Positions 36,429 through 49,000 of a stretch of 64,000 nucleotides of DNA are shown here, piece by piece (the first letter of the stretch is position 1; each line of letters starts with the position of its first letter). Location of the stretch: contig BSBN01000829.1 of the NCBI GenBank assembly GCA_027924645.1, forward strand, positions 7,564,001 through 7,628,000, given 5' to 3'. The DNA is from Cunninghamia lanceolata (taxonomy: Eukaryota > Streptophyta > Pinopsida > Cupressales > Cupressaceae). The notes under the pieces were generated by a model that was given only the letters and a program-made list of their open reading frames with translations, did no database searches and was not told the origin of the DNA. The position numbers and the translations under genes were made by a program.

Positions 36429-37652
36429 AAAAGAGGCACTATTGCACTAAACTGTGCACATGCATCAAGCTAAAATAGAGTGCTAATCTAAACACCCTTA
36501 GCCAACACCATAGATCCTCTAGTCATCTTGCATCCTCCATTTGAGAAAACAACTCACACACCCACATCATTTAACTTACTTACAAAAAGAAGGTTTCATG
36601 TCAAACCAGGGATATACAAAAGACCATTGATTCCCTTCACTCATCTGTTAGGGAATTGAATCAAGACTCTTCCATGGCCAACAATCTTTAGGTAAGAATC
36701 ATCACCCAAGTACACCTTTCCACCATCATATTCTTCATACTTTGAAAACCAACCCCAACACGATGTCATATGAAAAGATACAGCAGAGTCAATAAGCCAC
36801 ACATCCTCAGATGCATGCATTGCCAAGGCAGTGAAAAATGTTTCTCCTTCATCCTGAGAGGACTTTTCAGAATCTGAATCATAATTTTTTTTCTTTTTCT
36901 TTTTCTCCTCCTTGTACTTCTTGTGGAAGTGACCAGGTTTTTCGTAGTTCCAACACAGGGCCTTGGACTTTTTAGGAGACTTAGATCTCCCATAGGATTT
37001 AGATCTTCTTTTTTCTTCCTTCTTTTTATCCTTTTTCTTTCCCTTCTCTTTAGATCTACCACAAACTGCAAGAGCCTCCTTAGCCAATTCAGAAGACTTT
37101 CTTCGCATCTCTTCAGACAATAGTGAAGAAACCACTTCATCCATTGTGAAAGTGGTAATGGTACTCCCAATGGCCATAACAAGGTGACCCCATGAATCTG
37201 GTAAGGAACACAATAATGTCATGCATCGGTCCTCTTCCTCGATCTTCACACCAACAGAGGTCAATTCGGCAACAAGCATATTGAATATATTTAGGTGATC
37301 AGTGACAAATCCTCCATCTTCCATCCTCATAATATAATTTCTTTCATAGGATTAAATTGCTCACTAGGGATTTAGCCTGATAAACATCTCCAAGTTTCTT
37401 CCAAAGATACTTTGCAGTCTTCTCTTTATGGATATTCAAGAGCAATGAATCAACCAAATAAAGTCTTATAAAACCCTTAGCTTTTTTATCTTTGAGATCC
37501 CAATCTTCTTGAGACATTACCGTTGTTTTTGTACTAGATATGGCATCCCATAAATCTTGATCTACAAGCATTTCCTCCATTTTGAGTTTCCACAACTTGA
37601 AATTACTGCCATTAAACTTCTCTATCTCAAACCTCCCAGATATGCTCACCAT
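36429..37652 (-). pseudogene. Copia-2 gag and protease (broken)
   Basis: The gag start at 37652 reads MVSISGRFEIEKFNGSNFKL, a standard copia gag opening, and runs 102 codons to a stop near 37344. A frameshift leads to the 229-codon block 36641-37330 with a Lys-rich basic region and a degraded zinc knuckle near 36935 (CWNYEKPGHFHKKY; two ligands are Tyr). The protease site near 36770-36795 reads WLIDSAVSFHMTS, so the Gly after the catalytic Asp-Ser is lost. Frameshift, knuckle loss and altered protease mean this copy is inactive. Confidence 0.88.
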
Positions 37653-37759
37653 CTATTTCCTGCAACAAAGATTTCAAAATCCTCTGCACAAGCTCCCACT
37701 CAAATGAAGAACAGCTCAAAAAACCCTCTACCCAAAAACTATAATCAAAGGTGATCAGG

Positions 37760-37770
37760 ATCTGATACCA
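37760..37770 (-). other. Copia-2 primer binding site
   Basis: Minus strand TGGTATCAGAT, complementary to initiator tRNA-Met over ten bases, directly next to the right LTR. Confidence 0.75.
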
Positions 37771-38777
37771 ACAGAATGAAACCAAGATATGTGGAAACAC
37801 TTCCTACACTGATCTACTGAGGAAAGATTTATGCAAATTTTAACTTTTACAATTATAGGTTATTAGATACACATTAACAGAAAGGTAATAACAACATCAA
37901 AATGCAAAACTTGCAACACAAGATATACTTGGGGAAAACCCTTTTAGGTAAAAAACCCCACACTCCAAAGCCACCCAATATATTATTCAAGAATCAAGAA
38001 GATTACAATATACTTGTAGAGCAAGCTTTCACAGGAGTATAACTAACTAGAGATCTAGGAGGTAATTCCACATCTATAAGATTCTTACACACAACCTCCA
38101 TCTCAAGATCCTAATATATAGGAGATACAATATAGTAAACTGTCAATGATAATTACAAAACTATGAGATAAAACCACCCAAAAGTGATGCTCAAATTATC
38201 TCCAATCAAAGGTGCCTTGAGATGTGCCAAAACACACACCAACACATGTAACACTCCCCTTTACATCTCTTTTATGTGTCCAACATGTTTTTACAGATCT
38301 AAAAAATAGGAGATCCAACTTCCGGAGGCCATAACTTTTGATCCGGGTGTCTGATTGATGAATTGTTTGATGCATTAGAAAGCTCGTGAAGAGATCTATC
38401 ATGTTGTAACCCATTTCATCAGTTACAACAATTTTTGAAGCATTGAGGGACCTCTAAGTGGCTCAAAATTGAGTCCAAAACTTTTTCGATAGTTTCAAAA
38501 AAATAGAAACTTTAATATCTCACAATCTAGATATCATCTTGAACCAAACACATACCCAAGATATTTACTTAGCTGTTCCACACCTTCTGGGAAAAATTTC
38601 GGTCAGTTCAAGGCCAATTTTAAGCTTGCTAAAAATAGTAAGTCCAACCATTTTTAGCCCTTTTGGAAACTTTGAAAGTTCTAGATCATTCTTTAAGATA
38701 AAGGGTATTCAAAAAGACCAAAACTGGAAAGAATAGTAACCTTTAAAAGTTACAAGGTTGAAACACTTTTCTTAACA
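37771..38777 (-). repeat. Copia-2 right (5') LTR
   Basis: About 1007 bases, uninterrupted; it serves as the template that puts the three left pieces in order. The outer end is CTTAACA. The first few bases next to the primer site are diverged from the left copy. Confidence 0.85.
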
Positions 38778-39195
38778 TTCTCAAACTGGTGAACACAACT
38801 TTTACCGTACAACATTTTGGAGCACCAAATTTTGGATTTAGCTACTTCAAACACTTCTCCACAACATATCCAAACTACATACATAGATCTCCAATATAGA
38901 AGGAATGCAGAACAAAAACTTAGACAGTATGTTGTAAGCTAGAAGACATCTTTAACACGTTTCCAACAAATTCTCAAAAGCACTTGGAGACTCAATGTCA
39001 GGAGCATATCCTTAACATTTCAACACTTCTACATAGAAACCAAATCACCTTTAGTAGAACAACTTAATCAAGCAACAACTTCATCAGAAGACACAGTTGA
39101 CACCAATGACAACAAAAGCACGTTAACATCAATGACAACACCGATTAGTACATACTTGCAATAGATATTCTGGAAACATTTATAGAAACAAAGGC
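38778..39195. other. Unassigned flank
   Basis: AT-rich with no domain. It contains ATCAATGACAACA-like phrases (39100-39140) of the kind seen near the outer end of the copia-3 LTR, so it may be an old LTR fragment. Confidence 0.3.
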
Positions 39196-39387
39196 TTGTT
39201 TCAAATTGGAATGATAGATCTACAAAAGTTGGAGATGAAATGTGAGCATGTTTCTAACAAGTTTGATGTATTTAAATTCAAAATGGAATGGTTAGATGGA
39301 CATGATGAGGAAAGACTTGAGCAACTATTGACAAAATTTGTAGAGTATAAAAGAGGACAATCTTCTAGGGGAGTGTCTAGTTCTTGA
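39196..39387 (+). pseudogene. Short ORF, possible C-terminal end of an LTR-element polyprotein
   Basis: 63 codons, charged and predicted helical, ending RGVSSS. I do not recognise it. Its end overlaps a purine-rich tract and an LTR-like start (39374), which is the layout of the last codons of a plus-strand retrotransposon frame. No upstream coding sequence remains in this frame. Confidence 0.3.
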
Positions 39388-39960
39388 TTTTATTTTTGGT
39401 TATAGAGAATATTCTTTTATAAAGATTCTTTCTTTCAAAATTCTTTGTAAAAAGGGGTTCACTATTTTAGAAAGTGGACCCTACCAACTTTTTTTGGACA
39501 ATCTTTCATTCTTGGGCATTGGGATTTTGCATGTTCTTTTGGGTTGAAAACTCAAAGTTAAGATATGCATGCAAATTGTAATATTCAGTTAAGATTTCTT
39601 TTTATTTGCATGCACAAGTTGATGAAAAAAACAAAGATAAAAGAAGGGTGTTGCATGTGCTTTAAAGAAGTTGTGCTTTTTCCTAGGTGAAAGCAATTTT
39701 GATTTTTGTATGCCTATATAAGGGAAGGACCTGTTTTGTTCATAGGGTCTGCTAGTTGAAGATATAAGTTATCAGTCCATACCTAGTGTTTAATATGAAA
39801 GGGGGATGATGGGGTTGTTGTTTTGGTTTGAATCCTCCTTTCCACAAAACATTCCAAGGGTTTTTCAACCAAGTGTTTCTCCCATCAAGAGGAGAGGCAA
39901 ATATCATATTTGAATTGCCACTTGGTTTTCTACTGGGACATTTAGAAGTTATCACACAAT
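39374..39960 (+). repeat. Probable LTR fragment preceded by a polypurine tract
   Basis: CTTCTAGGGGAG (39362-39373) is followed by TGTCTAGTTC, the usual tract-then-TG junction. A TATA box CCTATATAAGGGAAGG lies 340 bases in (39713-39728). The right end is not defined (TTATCACA near 39955 is a candidate) and no partner LTR is present, so this may be a solo or truncated LTR. Confidence 0.45.
39713..39728 (+). promoter_or_regulatory. TATA box in the LTR fragment
   Basis: CCTATATAAGGGAAGG, a close match to plant LTR promoters and placed as expected within the fragment. Confidence 0.5.
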
Positions 39961-40110
39961 GTTGCTAATTATGCTTTTAATGCACTAGAAACCCTAAGTT
40001 AAGAAAAATAATAATTGAATCTATGAATTACGACAAATGCTATAGGAATTAAGCAAAGGGTAGAGAACCTTAACTTGTTTTTTCATAGTTTAGAAAACAG
40101 AAAGGTCAAG

Positions 40111-40440
40111 GACAATAGTGACGGTGCCCTATTCCAAGGTATTGATTTTTCTGTGGATTCCTCATCTCCTTCCGGCACTGATCTCTGCTATATCTTCTAT
40201 TTTCCGTGATCCAACGATGGAGGACAAGGTTGATGGCACCCTAGTCCACTACGAGAGATTCTTCCAGATGTCATAAGCTCTGCAAACCCTAATGCTCACT
40301 GCCCAATCTATTTCAGTAGCTTTGGATGTAAAGGACAAGGTTGATGGCACCCTAGTCTAATCAGGCTCCTTTTTTAGGATCTGGAATCTTCGCAGTGTCC
40401 TCCTACTCCCTACAACTCCTCTTTTCCTACTTTCGCAACC
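40111..40440 (+). repeat. Tandem repeat, three units of about 111 bp
   Basis: The phrase GGACAAGGTTGATGGCACC appears at 40222 and 40333, and a diverged form at about 40110, an exact 111-base step. The unit starts are well kept and the middles strongly diverged. Confidence 0.55.
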
Positions 40441-43045
40441 TGTAACCTACAATCACATGGAATGTGGGAGGGGGTTGTGGTGTTTAGAGGCTTGCCTCAG
40501 TCAAGGCCTAGAGAGACATTCAAGTCTTGATGATGAAGGTCTCATGAAAGGAAGAAGCTCTTCAATGCAATGAGGAGAAGATGTAATCCAGCCTACAAAA
40601 TTGAACACAATAACAATGCTATGCTCTGCAACACAATGATATCATAAAAATCTCAAGTATGCATAAAGTTTCCAATCATCTTCTAGTTTCTAAATGATAA
40701 CCTAAACATACTTATATATGCAACTATTAAGATTCCCACCAAGAATTTCGTATTTGAAACTTATGATGTCATCTTGGAAACCAAATAACGGTCACAAACT
40801 TGACATTTGAATTTAGGGCATACCCAAAATAGGGCTAGACTAGGGCACTATCGCCCTTGTACACCTTGTCTTTGTTCTGGCATCATCAAATTAATACCCC
40901 CTAGGTCCTATTTTCCACAAGACCCAAGGGTTTTCTCATTGGGAGTCTGAATTATCATGCAAGATGCTCTAAATGCAATCTAAGGACCTGGGAACTAAAC
41001 ATTAAAGGAAAATACCCCCAAGGGTACATTTTTCTGACATAGTATTTAGCCCCCACTTTATTGTATGTACTATACACAAGGCCAATACATGCATTAATGT
41101 AAGGTCAACAAACATAGCAAACACAACAAGCACAGAGAAGACATGCCAAACACATTGAAGACAATAGCAGGCACGCAAAACACGAGAAAGATAGTTATAG
41201 TCATGCAAAACCTAGAGAATACAACATTGAAGACATGCAAAGCACAAAGAATAGAATGAATGTAGTGATTATATTCTAATTTTCCATATGAAATACAAAA
41301 TGCAAGTACAAGGAAAGTAAACAAACAAATCCCAAAAAGTGCAGAGGAGTTGTTCATCACTGGTCTTGCACTTTTTAAGAACAGACAGGCCATACAGAAT
41401 CCCAAGGTGTAGAGGAGTTGTTCACCACTGGTCTTGCACCTTTAGAACAAACACGCCAAACAAATCCCAAAGTGTAGAGGAGCTCATTGTCAATGGTCTT
41501 GCACTTTGAGAACAAACACACCATACACACACACACTAAAGACACGGAGAAAACATGATAGACAAGTGATGGAGTGAAACTATTGCTAGGTTCATCACCA
41601 TCTCAGGCACATTATAGGCACACACTAATGATTGCACATCACCACAATAACCATCAAAAACATGCTTAAGGGTTGAGTTAGTCACAAAACTGCACCTCGC
41701 CTCACGATGAGGACTTTTGAAAATGACAGGATAATGCAATCTCTCCAAGAAATACATCATCCCTGCCTCGCAATGAGGGCTTAAGATAAAAGGATATACT
41801 TGATATCCTACCTCGTGATGAGGGCTTAAATGATTGTGATTGATTTTTAGATTGTTCAAACATGCTTTACTATGATCTAAAGTAGACATCTTACCTTATA
41901 TATGCCCCCACCTTAAGGTGGTTGATATCACGTACTAATATCAAGCACATTAAGGTAGGAAGAAAACACACAAAGGAACATGAGCTCTTGCAAAGCCCAT
42001 GTCCCTAGAGGTGACATGTACTTTATGATCACCAAATGTTCCCACAAACACATCCCTGCAAGAGAAGTGTTAGTGTCAAAATAATCATGGTAAACAACAA
42101 TGCATATGATCAACTACATGAAAGAGCCAAGCAAGGTGATATCCATGATAAACAAAGTGCATAGAGAAACATTATTGTTAAAGTGTTGTTTACCAAGATA
42201 AGATAACATTTACATCAACATCAAGATAGAGAAATCACAAAGTGATTCCACTACCCAAACGTCAGATAATTTGTTACAACCCCATCGTCGTGTATGGACT
42301 AGGTCCATTTTTTTATTACTCGCGAAAGGGATGCTAGGTCTACATCAGTATAATATGTTTTTGTCATCCACCAGCCAGATGGAAACACTAGAGGAAGGTA
42401 AACAATAAATTAGAGAGGAGAACATGTGCCTTAGGGACAGTCGTGTAGGAGGGTGCCCCCAATTCACCAACCGTAATGCTATGTCCATAAGACACAACAC
42501 ACAATAATGAAATTAGAGGAGAGGCAATATAGAAGAATGATGATATGAATAGAAGAAGGTCATGATAGAGGTGGTCTCCTAGTATACTTGTCCTTACAAG
42601 AGAATCAAGGGTCATCTTAGGAGGCCTAACAACACATAACACATCACGGGGGAATCACATCACGAGAGATAAAGGGTTAGAGATACTTACCTATCAGTGA
42701 AGTCACACTAAATTTTGGAACTTACAAACCTCTTGGAGAGGTATTCAATCAAGTTTTTTGAGAAGCTTGAGTGGTTCTTATTAGGCTATTGCTTGTTATT
42801 ATAGTGTCCATGCGATACATTCTCAACCCTTCCTTGTTTATGTGAAATCTTTTGTTGCTTGTGAGGAGGAGAACCACTATTATTTCAAACTGATGATAAT
42901 TGTCTTTCTCATTCCCAACTTTTATTTCTCAAGTTTTCTTTTGGTTCTATCTATTGTAATGACAAGGACTATCTTGTGTTGTTTCAACCTTTTCTATTGT
43001 CATAATCTTTTACATCAGTGTTTCCATTTGTCTTTTTGGTATATG
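40441..43045. other. Non-coding region, probably the 3' part of gypsy-2
   Basis: No domain in any frame; the short frames here (for example 41536-41889 on the minus strand) look random. It holds the tandem repeat at 41331-41530, three CCTCGxxATGAGG-type words (about 41695, 41766, 41811) and a T-rich stretch 42890-43040 next to the gypsy-2 gag. It may be internal or LTR sequence of gypsy-2, but no matching copy lies in the window. Confidence 0.35.
41331..41530 (+). repeat. Tandem repeat, three units of 65-70 bp
   Basis: Units start at 41331, 41401 and 41466, each with CCCAA, GTGTAGAGGAG-like and ATGGTCTTGCAC/CTGGTCTTGCAC words. Confidence 0.7.
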
Positions 43046-44256
43046 TTATTTCTCTCCTAATCCCTTAAGGGATAATAGAAGAGGAACTTTAGAGTAGATG
43101 CCTCTTCTTTGTGGATGAGGTGATACTTGAGTATTTTCCTTATCCACTTCAATTGTAGGAATTATCTCATGATAATCTAAATAATCCTCTTCTACCTGTA
43201 GTGTATTTTGTTCCATCAAATTGTTATCCATATGCTTAGAGAAAGGATTAGTGAAGATCTGTAAATTCTGATTTGATGGAGCAACTGACTTATTCCCATT
43301 ATCATTCACACTAGATTCCTGTATAACATTCAAGTCAATGAGGTCTTGTATTTCATGTTTAAGACGCATACATTGTTCAGTATCGTGTCCTTCTGTCTGA
43401 TGATAGTGACAAAAGGCATTAGCATCAAAATAAGGTCCTTACATTTTGTTAGGGTCCACTAGTTTAATTGAGGGAAGCTTCAAGAGATTATTACTCAAAG
43501 CTTGATTCATGATAGAATGATAGAACTCAGATATCGGAGTGAACTTTCTTCATTGGTACGATGCCTTCTTCAGATTAGTGATAGTAGACACTTGAGAAAA
43601 GTTATTCAGCCCATTAACATTGATGAAACTCTTATTATTCCTCTTAAAGTTGTTTTGTGATGATCCACCCTTGGATTGACCAACTTGAGCCAACAAGTTT
43701 TGATTTTCATATTGACTAGAAGAATTTCGGTAGTCACGAAGGGCAGTACATAGGTGTTGAAAAGAGTTATACGTCATCAAGAGGATCTTATCATAGATGT
43801 TAGGCTACAAATTTGTCATAAATGTCTTTTGAACATCATTATCTTTCATCTGATATTAAATCTATGCATAAAGTCCTTGATACCAGCTAATAAACTCAAT
43901 CAACTTCTCTTTTGGACCTTGCTTGCAATGAACCAAATCAATCAGAGAAACTTAGGGTCTGATGTTTGCTTGAAAATGCTGTAGAAATTGATCAATTAAC
44001 TACAAAAAGGAATGTATTAAATTCAGAGGTAATGAGCAAAACCATTCCAAAGCCATATCTTTAAGATATCATGGGAAAAACTTTGCTAACAAGTCCTCTT
44101 CAAAGTAGAAATCACTACACATAACTGTGAATGCCACCACATGAGGATTGGGATCACCTTTTCAACCATATTTTTCAAAACGAGGAGTTTCAAACTTCTC
44201 AGGCATAGGAGTTCTCAAGATTGCATAGGATAAGGGATTATGAGCATGGTAAGTTG
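43046..44256 (-). pseudogene. Gypsy-2 gag, C-terminal part (broken)
   Basis: Continues the particle protein after the copia-3 insertion. Blocks in minus sense: FETPRFEKYG then DPNPHVVAF and ALEWFCSLP, the standard gypsy gag core, at about 43920-44180, with several stops. A Gln/Asn/Ser-rich region follows (43550-43780). The knuckle CHYHQTEGHDTEQC is at about 43375-43415, directly followed by MRLKHEIQDLIDL, a hallmark of TAT-like gag. The frame ends at 43046. No pol follows. Confidence 0.82.
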
Positions 44257-44783
44257 TGTTGGAAACAAGGTAGATAACTGAGAGGGGGGGTGAATCAGTT
44301 ATCTTAAATATCTTAACTTTCTTTTCTTCTTTAATATTAGTGCAGCATCAAAAACATAAGAGCATACATAATCATGAAAGCAGAGATAAAATCAACACAC
44401 ATAACACAAGGATTTTTATGTGGAAAACCTTGTTAGAGGAAAAACCACAGGGTGACTAACCCAATATTGTATTCTCTGTTAAAAGAAAAAGAAGTACAAT
44501 ATGGCACTTGCCAATTAAGGCTCACTACCTGAGCACACTACTCACAAGAGGCACACTGTCTACAAGAGACTCATTGTCTACAAATTTTATAGAAGGTAAC
44601 CAGATGTTTGAACTGAAGAGAGGCATTCACATATGCTAAGGTTCAGTTCTGGTTAGGCTCAATATACTGATCAAATGCACTTCATTCTTCCTCTGCTTTA
44701 GTGCTACTATTCTATCACATACTGGACTTGTATTACTACTTCCACACTTCTCTCCGCCTTTCCTCACACACTATATCATTACC
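44257..44783 (-). repeat. Copia-3 left (3') LTR, piece 1
   Basis: Aligns to 56508-57034. Ends at the LARD-B target TTACC (44779-44783). Contains GGCTCACTxCC and related short repeats. Confidence 0.88.
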
Positions 44784-45997
44784 TGTTGAGTACTTGTGAC
44801 TCAGATTGCGGCATCAAGTCAATGGTTCATTGGTTCATCAATTCAATGGTTCATTGCTTCATCAGTTCAATGGCATTGGTTCAATGGTTCATCAATTTGA
44901 CGGCATTGGTTCAATGGTTCATCAGTTTGATGGCATTGGTTCAATGGTTCAACATGTTCAACCGGAAGACTTGAGCTTCACTTAATAGGTTCAATGGTTC
45001 AACAAGTTCAACCATTGGTTCAATGGTTCAACAGGTTCAACTGGAAGACTTGAACTTCGCTTGTCAGGTTCAATGGTTCAATAGGTTCAACCATTGGAGA
45101 TTGAAGGGTTGGACATCAGAAAGAAAAGATCCATTGGTGTTGTTTGGTGATATCTCTCGAATTGCTTATGTCACTCCGATGAAAGATATTTGCTAGAGTC
45201 TTCCGGTAGACTGGTTGGTCTTGTAGGCATAAGTGTCGACAGTTAACATTCTTGTGGTCGTGTATATATATTACGGCTATGACCAATGTCTGGTGCATGT
45301 GGGACTAATGAGTCCTCTTGAATGTGAACAGTCAGATGGCAGTTATGCGACACTTGGAGACAACGATGCTGAGTCAGTTGGAATGAATGGTTAGGGAAGA
45401 AGTGAAAATGGTTTTGCTCTTGAAGACTGTGGTTTATATACAGATTTAGAGAGTGAGAACAAAGTTTGGGTGAAGAGAATTTAGGCCAAGAGGGAGAAGT
45501 AGAAGTATCTCTCTCTCGGTGATGTCCTGTACTGTATGATATTTGTGGCATGATATAGTATGAAGGACTAACCTGAGTGCTATGATTAGAACTGAGGAGA
45601 ACTTTTTGCAGGGTTATGTTGTCAGTTATTCTTCCAGAGGAGCAAGATGTAAATCTCTATGTTAAGGCTTTGAGCTTGCAAGTCTATTGTAACATGTTTG
45701 TTGTTGTTGATTAATACATTGGTTCGATGCTTTAGAGTGTGGGGTTTTTTACCTGTAAGGGTTTTCCCCTTGTATATCTGTGTCTCTTGTTCTGTCTTTC
45801 ATGTTAACATTTCTGTTGTTGAAATTAGATCTTGTTTCTTGTATTTCCTCTAAGGGTCAATGTTGGAAATGTTCTATGTTTGTTTATGCTTTATGGCATA
45901 GTTATACATGTTTTTGAAGCAATTGAAAAGAATGTAAATCTATCAAAGACACCACTATTCTTAGAAATGCGTTCTAAGATGCTCGCATTTCCTTACA
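44784..45997 (+). repeat. LARD-B 5' LTR
   Basis: 1214 bases. It contains the GGTTCAATGGTTCA minisatellite in its first third, a TATA candidate GGTTTATATACAGA (45431-45444), and ends next to the primer site. Confidence 0.9.
44813..45100 (+). repeat. GGTTCAATGGTTCA minisatellite (5' LTR)
   Basis: Imperfect units, the clearest being 30 bases long and starting CATTGGTTCAATGGTTCATC, then shorter GGTTCAACAGGTTCAACC blocks. Repeated in the 3' LTR with a different unit arrangement. Confidence 0.8.
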
Positions 45998-45999
45998 AG

Positions 46000-46011
46000 T
46001 GGTATCAGAGC
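46000..46011 (+). other. LARD-B primer binding site
   Basis: TGGTATCAGAGC, perfect complement to the 3' end of initiator tRNA-Met, two bases after the LTR. Confidence 0.9.
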
Positions 46012-49000
46012 CTTGTTCTAGAATATGCTTTATTGCTCACATATGTACATTTGTGTGCTGCATGTGTTTGCATGTAAGAGTTCCTGGTGTATAAGGTCTA
46101 GGTATTCCTTCTGTGATGATTTCTTAGTGTGATAGGCTTGAGGAAATCTGAAGGAATCGTCTGATGTTTGATCCTTGTTTTGAGTGAAGTCTGGCAGTTG
46201 ATGTTGTTTTTCTATTTCAGCAGTGCTTGAAGGATGGTGGAGATGAAGAGACTGGAGTTGGTCATGATGTGACCGGAGGCTCTTAGTTGACAATGTATAA
46301 TCTTATTGCATGGGGTGGTTTTTTTCTTTATGGTTGTGTTGCTGCAGTAACTTTCATATTGGGTGTTTGTGTGAGAGGCTCTCTGATGATATGAAGAAGT
46401 TTGTGTTGTTGCTCAGCCATGCAGTATTGTGCTTATGCTAGGATTTGTTCTTGGTATCAGAAGGTGCTGATTATGTGATGCCCCGGTTGCACTTTGGTTA
46501 TGGAGTTGATCCTTTTGAGGTCTGGAAGCTTCTGATATAACCTGACTTTCTCTCTCGGATGCATGTGCATGTTGGTGGTTAAGGAATTGGTCTACAAGTG
46601 GGCCTAAATTTCTTGAACTATTGTTTTCCTTAATTGGATATTTTGTACTTGGATGTCTCAAAATCATGTTCCTTGGTTTTGAGGGGTTTCATAGTTTTTC
46701 CTTCAAACCTATGGTTATGCATATTCATGATGATCCATTATTCTGGTTTAATTGTTATGGAGTTTATGTTGTAGACTTTTGGTCTTCCAGATGTGAAGTG
46801 GGTATGGATGTGCATGGGTGTTTTTCAAACACAGTGGTTTTGTAGGTTTTACATGGTCAAGAGAAAAAACTTGTGGTTTTGTGAAGCTGCAGTTAAGTTA
46901 TTTTCTAGACCTTGTTTTTGGGGTGTTGCTAGATGAGATAGTTGCAATCTTGTGGGAGTGTTGGTACATGACAAGTCACTCAGCATTTTTGTGGTGATGC
47001 TTTTATGGATTCCTTAACTATGGTGCTCAGGTTGTGGACTAGTTTGGCAAATCAGATTGTAAGTAATCCGGTGTTTTTTGTCATGTTGTCTACATGGTTA
47101 TTTACCTCTTGAGATCTCAGTTTTGTAGTTTTCAGTCTAATAGTGAGTTTGTGTGGTGCATTGATTGGATCTACAAGTTATGTAGTTTTGTGGGCTGGCC
47201 ACCTATTAAGCTATAGTGAGATGACTTGGATGTGGACTGTCTATATTCACAAGGTCATTCAATGGTTATGTAAACTTGTTAGCTAGCCTTGTTTGTGGTC
47301 ACTTGTGCATTGGTGTGATTGCATTGGGATAAAAGGGTGGATAGTGTAAAGTACCTGAATAGTCAGTAATCTGTAGCATGTGTGTCATGATGTCATGTAT
47401 AGCTTGGATACACAGTTCACTATAAGTTTTTGATAGTGATGTTGTATTTTCTTGGTTTGGAGATCTTGGTGCCATTTGGTTTTTTATTGATGTGTTAATA
47501 TGTGGACCTGGAAGATTTCCAGATGAGAAGATGTTTGGTCATGTTTCTTGGAAAGCTTGGTTGCCACAGTTTAGTGGGAGCTTTAGCAATGACTACAGAT
47601 TCATCACTTAGTGGTGAATGATCTTCTTTAGTGTTGCAGATGTTACTAGGAGGAGATCTTAAATCTTGTTGCTGTAGAAGGGTTCTTTCACATTTGTAGG
47701 GGCACTATTTGAGGATATGTAACATCTTGGAGCCATGAAGGACTCACTTAGTCTTTGGTTGAGGTGTTGGTGGTGCTTGACATGTGATGTTGGCTTAGAG
47801 TTTTGGTTTGCTTCATGTCATAATATTTTCTTGATTTCTACATTTGAGTTTTGGCATGATACATTGCTCTTGAGACCAGGAGCATGGAATCTCCTAAGGG
47901 GGATAGTAAGATCATGATGTCATGATAAGTTCCTAATTCAGATGATTGGAGCCTTGATAGTGGTCTGGTAACTTCTCTATGTTTGGGTACATTTATTATT
48001 TGCAGTTGGAGTTTAGCATGAAGTGAAAGTACTCATGGATACATGGAGAATAAGGTGAGATTGTATATGTTGTGCTTAATCAAAGTTTTCAGCAAGAAGT
48101 TCGAGGAGTCTTTACCTTGGTTGAATGTGAATTCAACAAAAGATCTAGAGGAGATTGTTCTTAGAGAAAGTCATCGGGACTTGGGTATCTTGGAAGAACA
48201 TTCTCATTCCCCACTCTTGGTCTACTCAACAAGTTTCACTTGAGAGGTATTGCCCATTGTTTCTCTTAGGTGTTTTATTCTTTCTTTCATAGATATGGAT
48301 CGTGAACTGTTGATATATGGTTCTGGAGGATTCATTGTGAGAGATGGATAGCCTGATTAATCTCCTTGTGCATTTGAGTTTAAGATATCATTCACTGATG
48401 CGAATTGTTAGGAGATGGTTTTATGGGTTGATTTCTTGAAACAGGAAATGGATTAGTTTGATCTTCTTTGGTTTGAGAGGCTTACATCCATGTTAGTTGC
48501 ATGATTACATATGTTAAATTTGATCTCTATGAGATTGAACAACTTTGGGTGTTGTTATGGTGTTCTCTTAGGGTTTTAAGAAGGAGATCATACTAGACAC
48601 GGTTGGCATTTAGAGGTGTATGTAGAAGGATTGTCCACAAGTATATGATGTACAGTGTTTCCCTTGGTCTCAATTATTTTTCTGTTGGTGTGTTTCACAT
48701 TACATTGGTTTGAGGTTTTGTTTGGAGCTGAAGTGATCACTAGTTGTGGTCATGTGCTTTCACTTATGTTATTGGGTGATAGCATGAAGGTTCTATTAGC
48801 TCTTTCATTGTTGGGCACGTGAAGAACTTGAGAGATTTCTGGACTGGTGGTGAGATGTACAGGTTATTGATTTACATGTTTTGCATATAATGGTGGATGT
48901 TTCCTTGGTACTACATGATGTTTACACTTTCTATGTGATGCTATTGGTGGACTTTGTATGCCATGATCTTTTTCAGATCTGCATTACCCATGCAGTGGGA

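Larger units (their letters stand above)
4747..38777 (-). mobile_element. Copia-2, full-length Ty1/copia element interrupted by two insertions
   Basis: The right LTR (37771-38777) is intact. The left LTR is in three pieces (4747-4919, 23797-24429, 33336-33540) that line up in order with the right one and sum to about 1.0 kb. Between LTRs, gag-pol occupies 33541-37652 on the minus strand in copia order. Two younger elements sit inside the left LTR: the giant-LTR gypsy and LARD-A. No clean 5-bp target duplication was found at the outer ends, which may reflect mutation or rearrangement. Confidence 0.85.

Noticed and set aside
36766..37182. 138-codon Lys/Arg-rich frame
   Set aside because: Out-of-frame shadow of the basic region of copia-2 gag.
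44813..45100. GGTTCAA words resembling a tRNA B box
   Set aside because: They are minisatellite units with no A box or cloverleaf around them.
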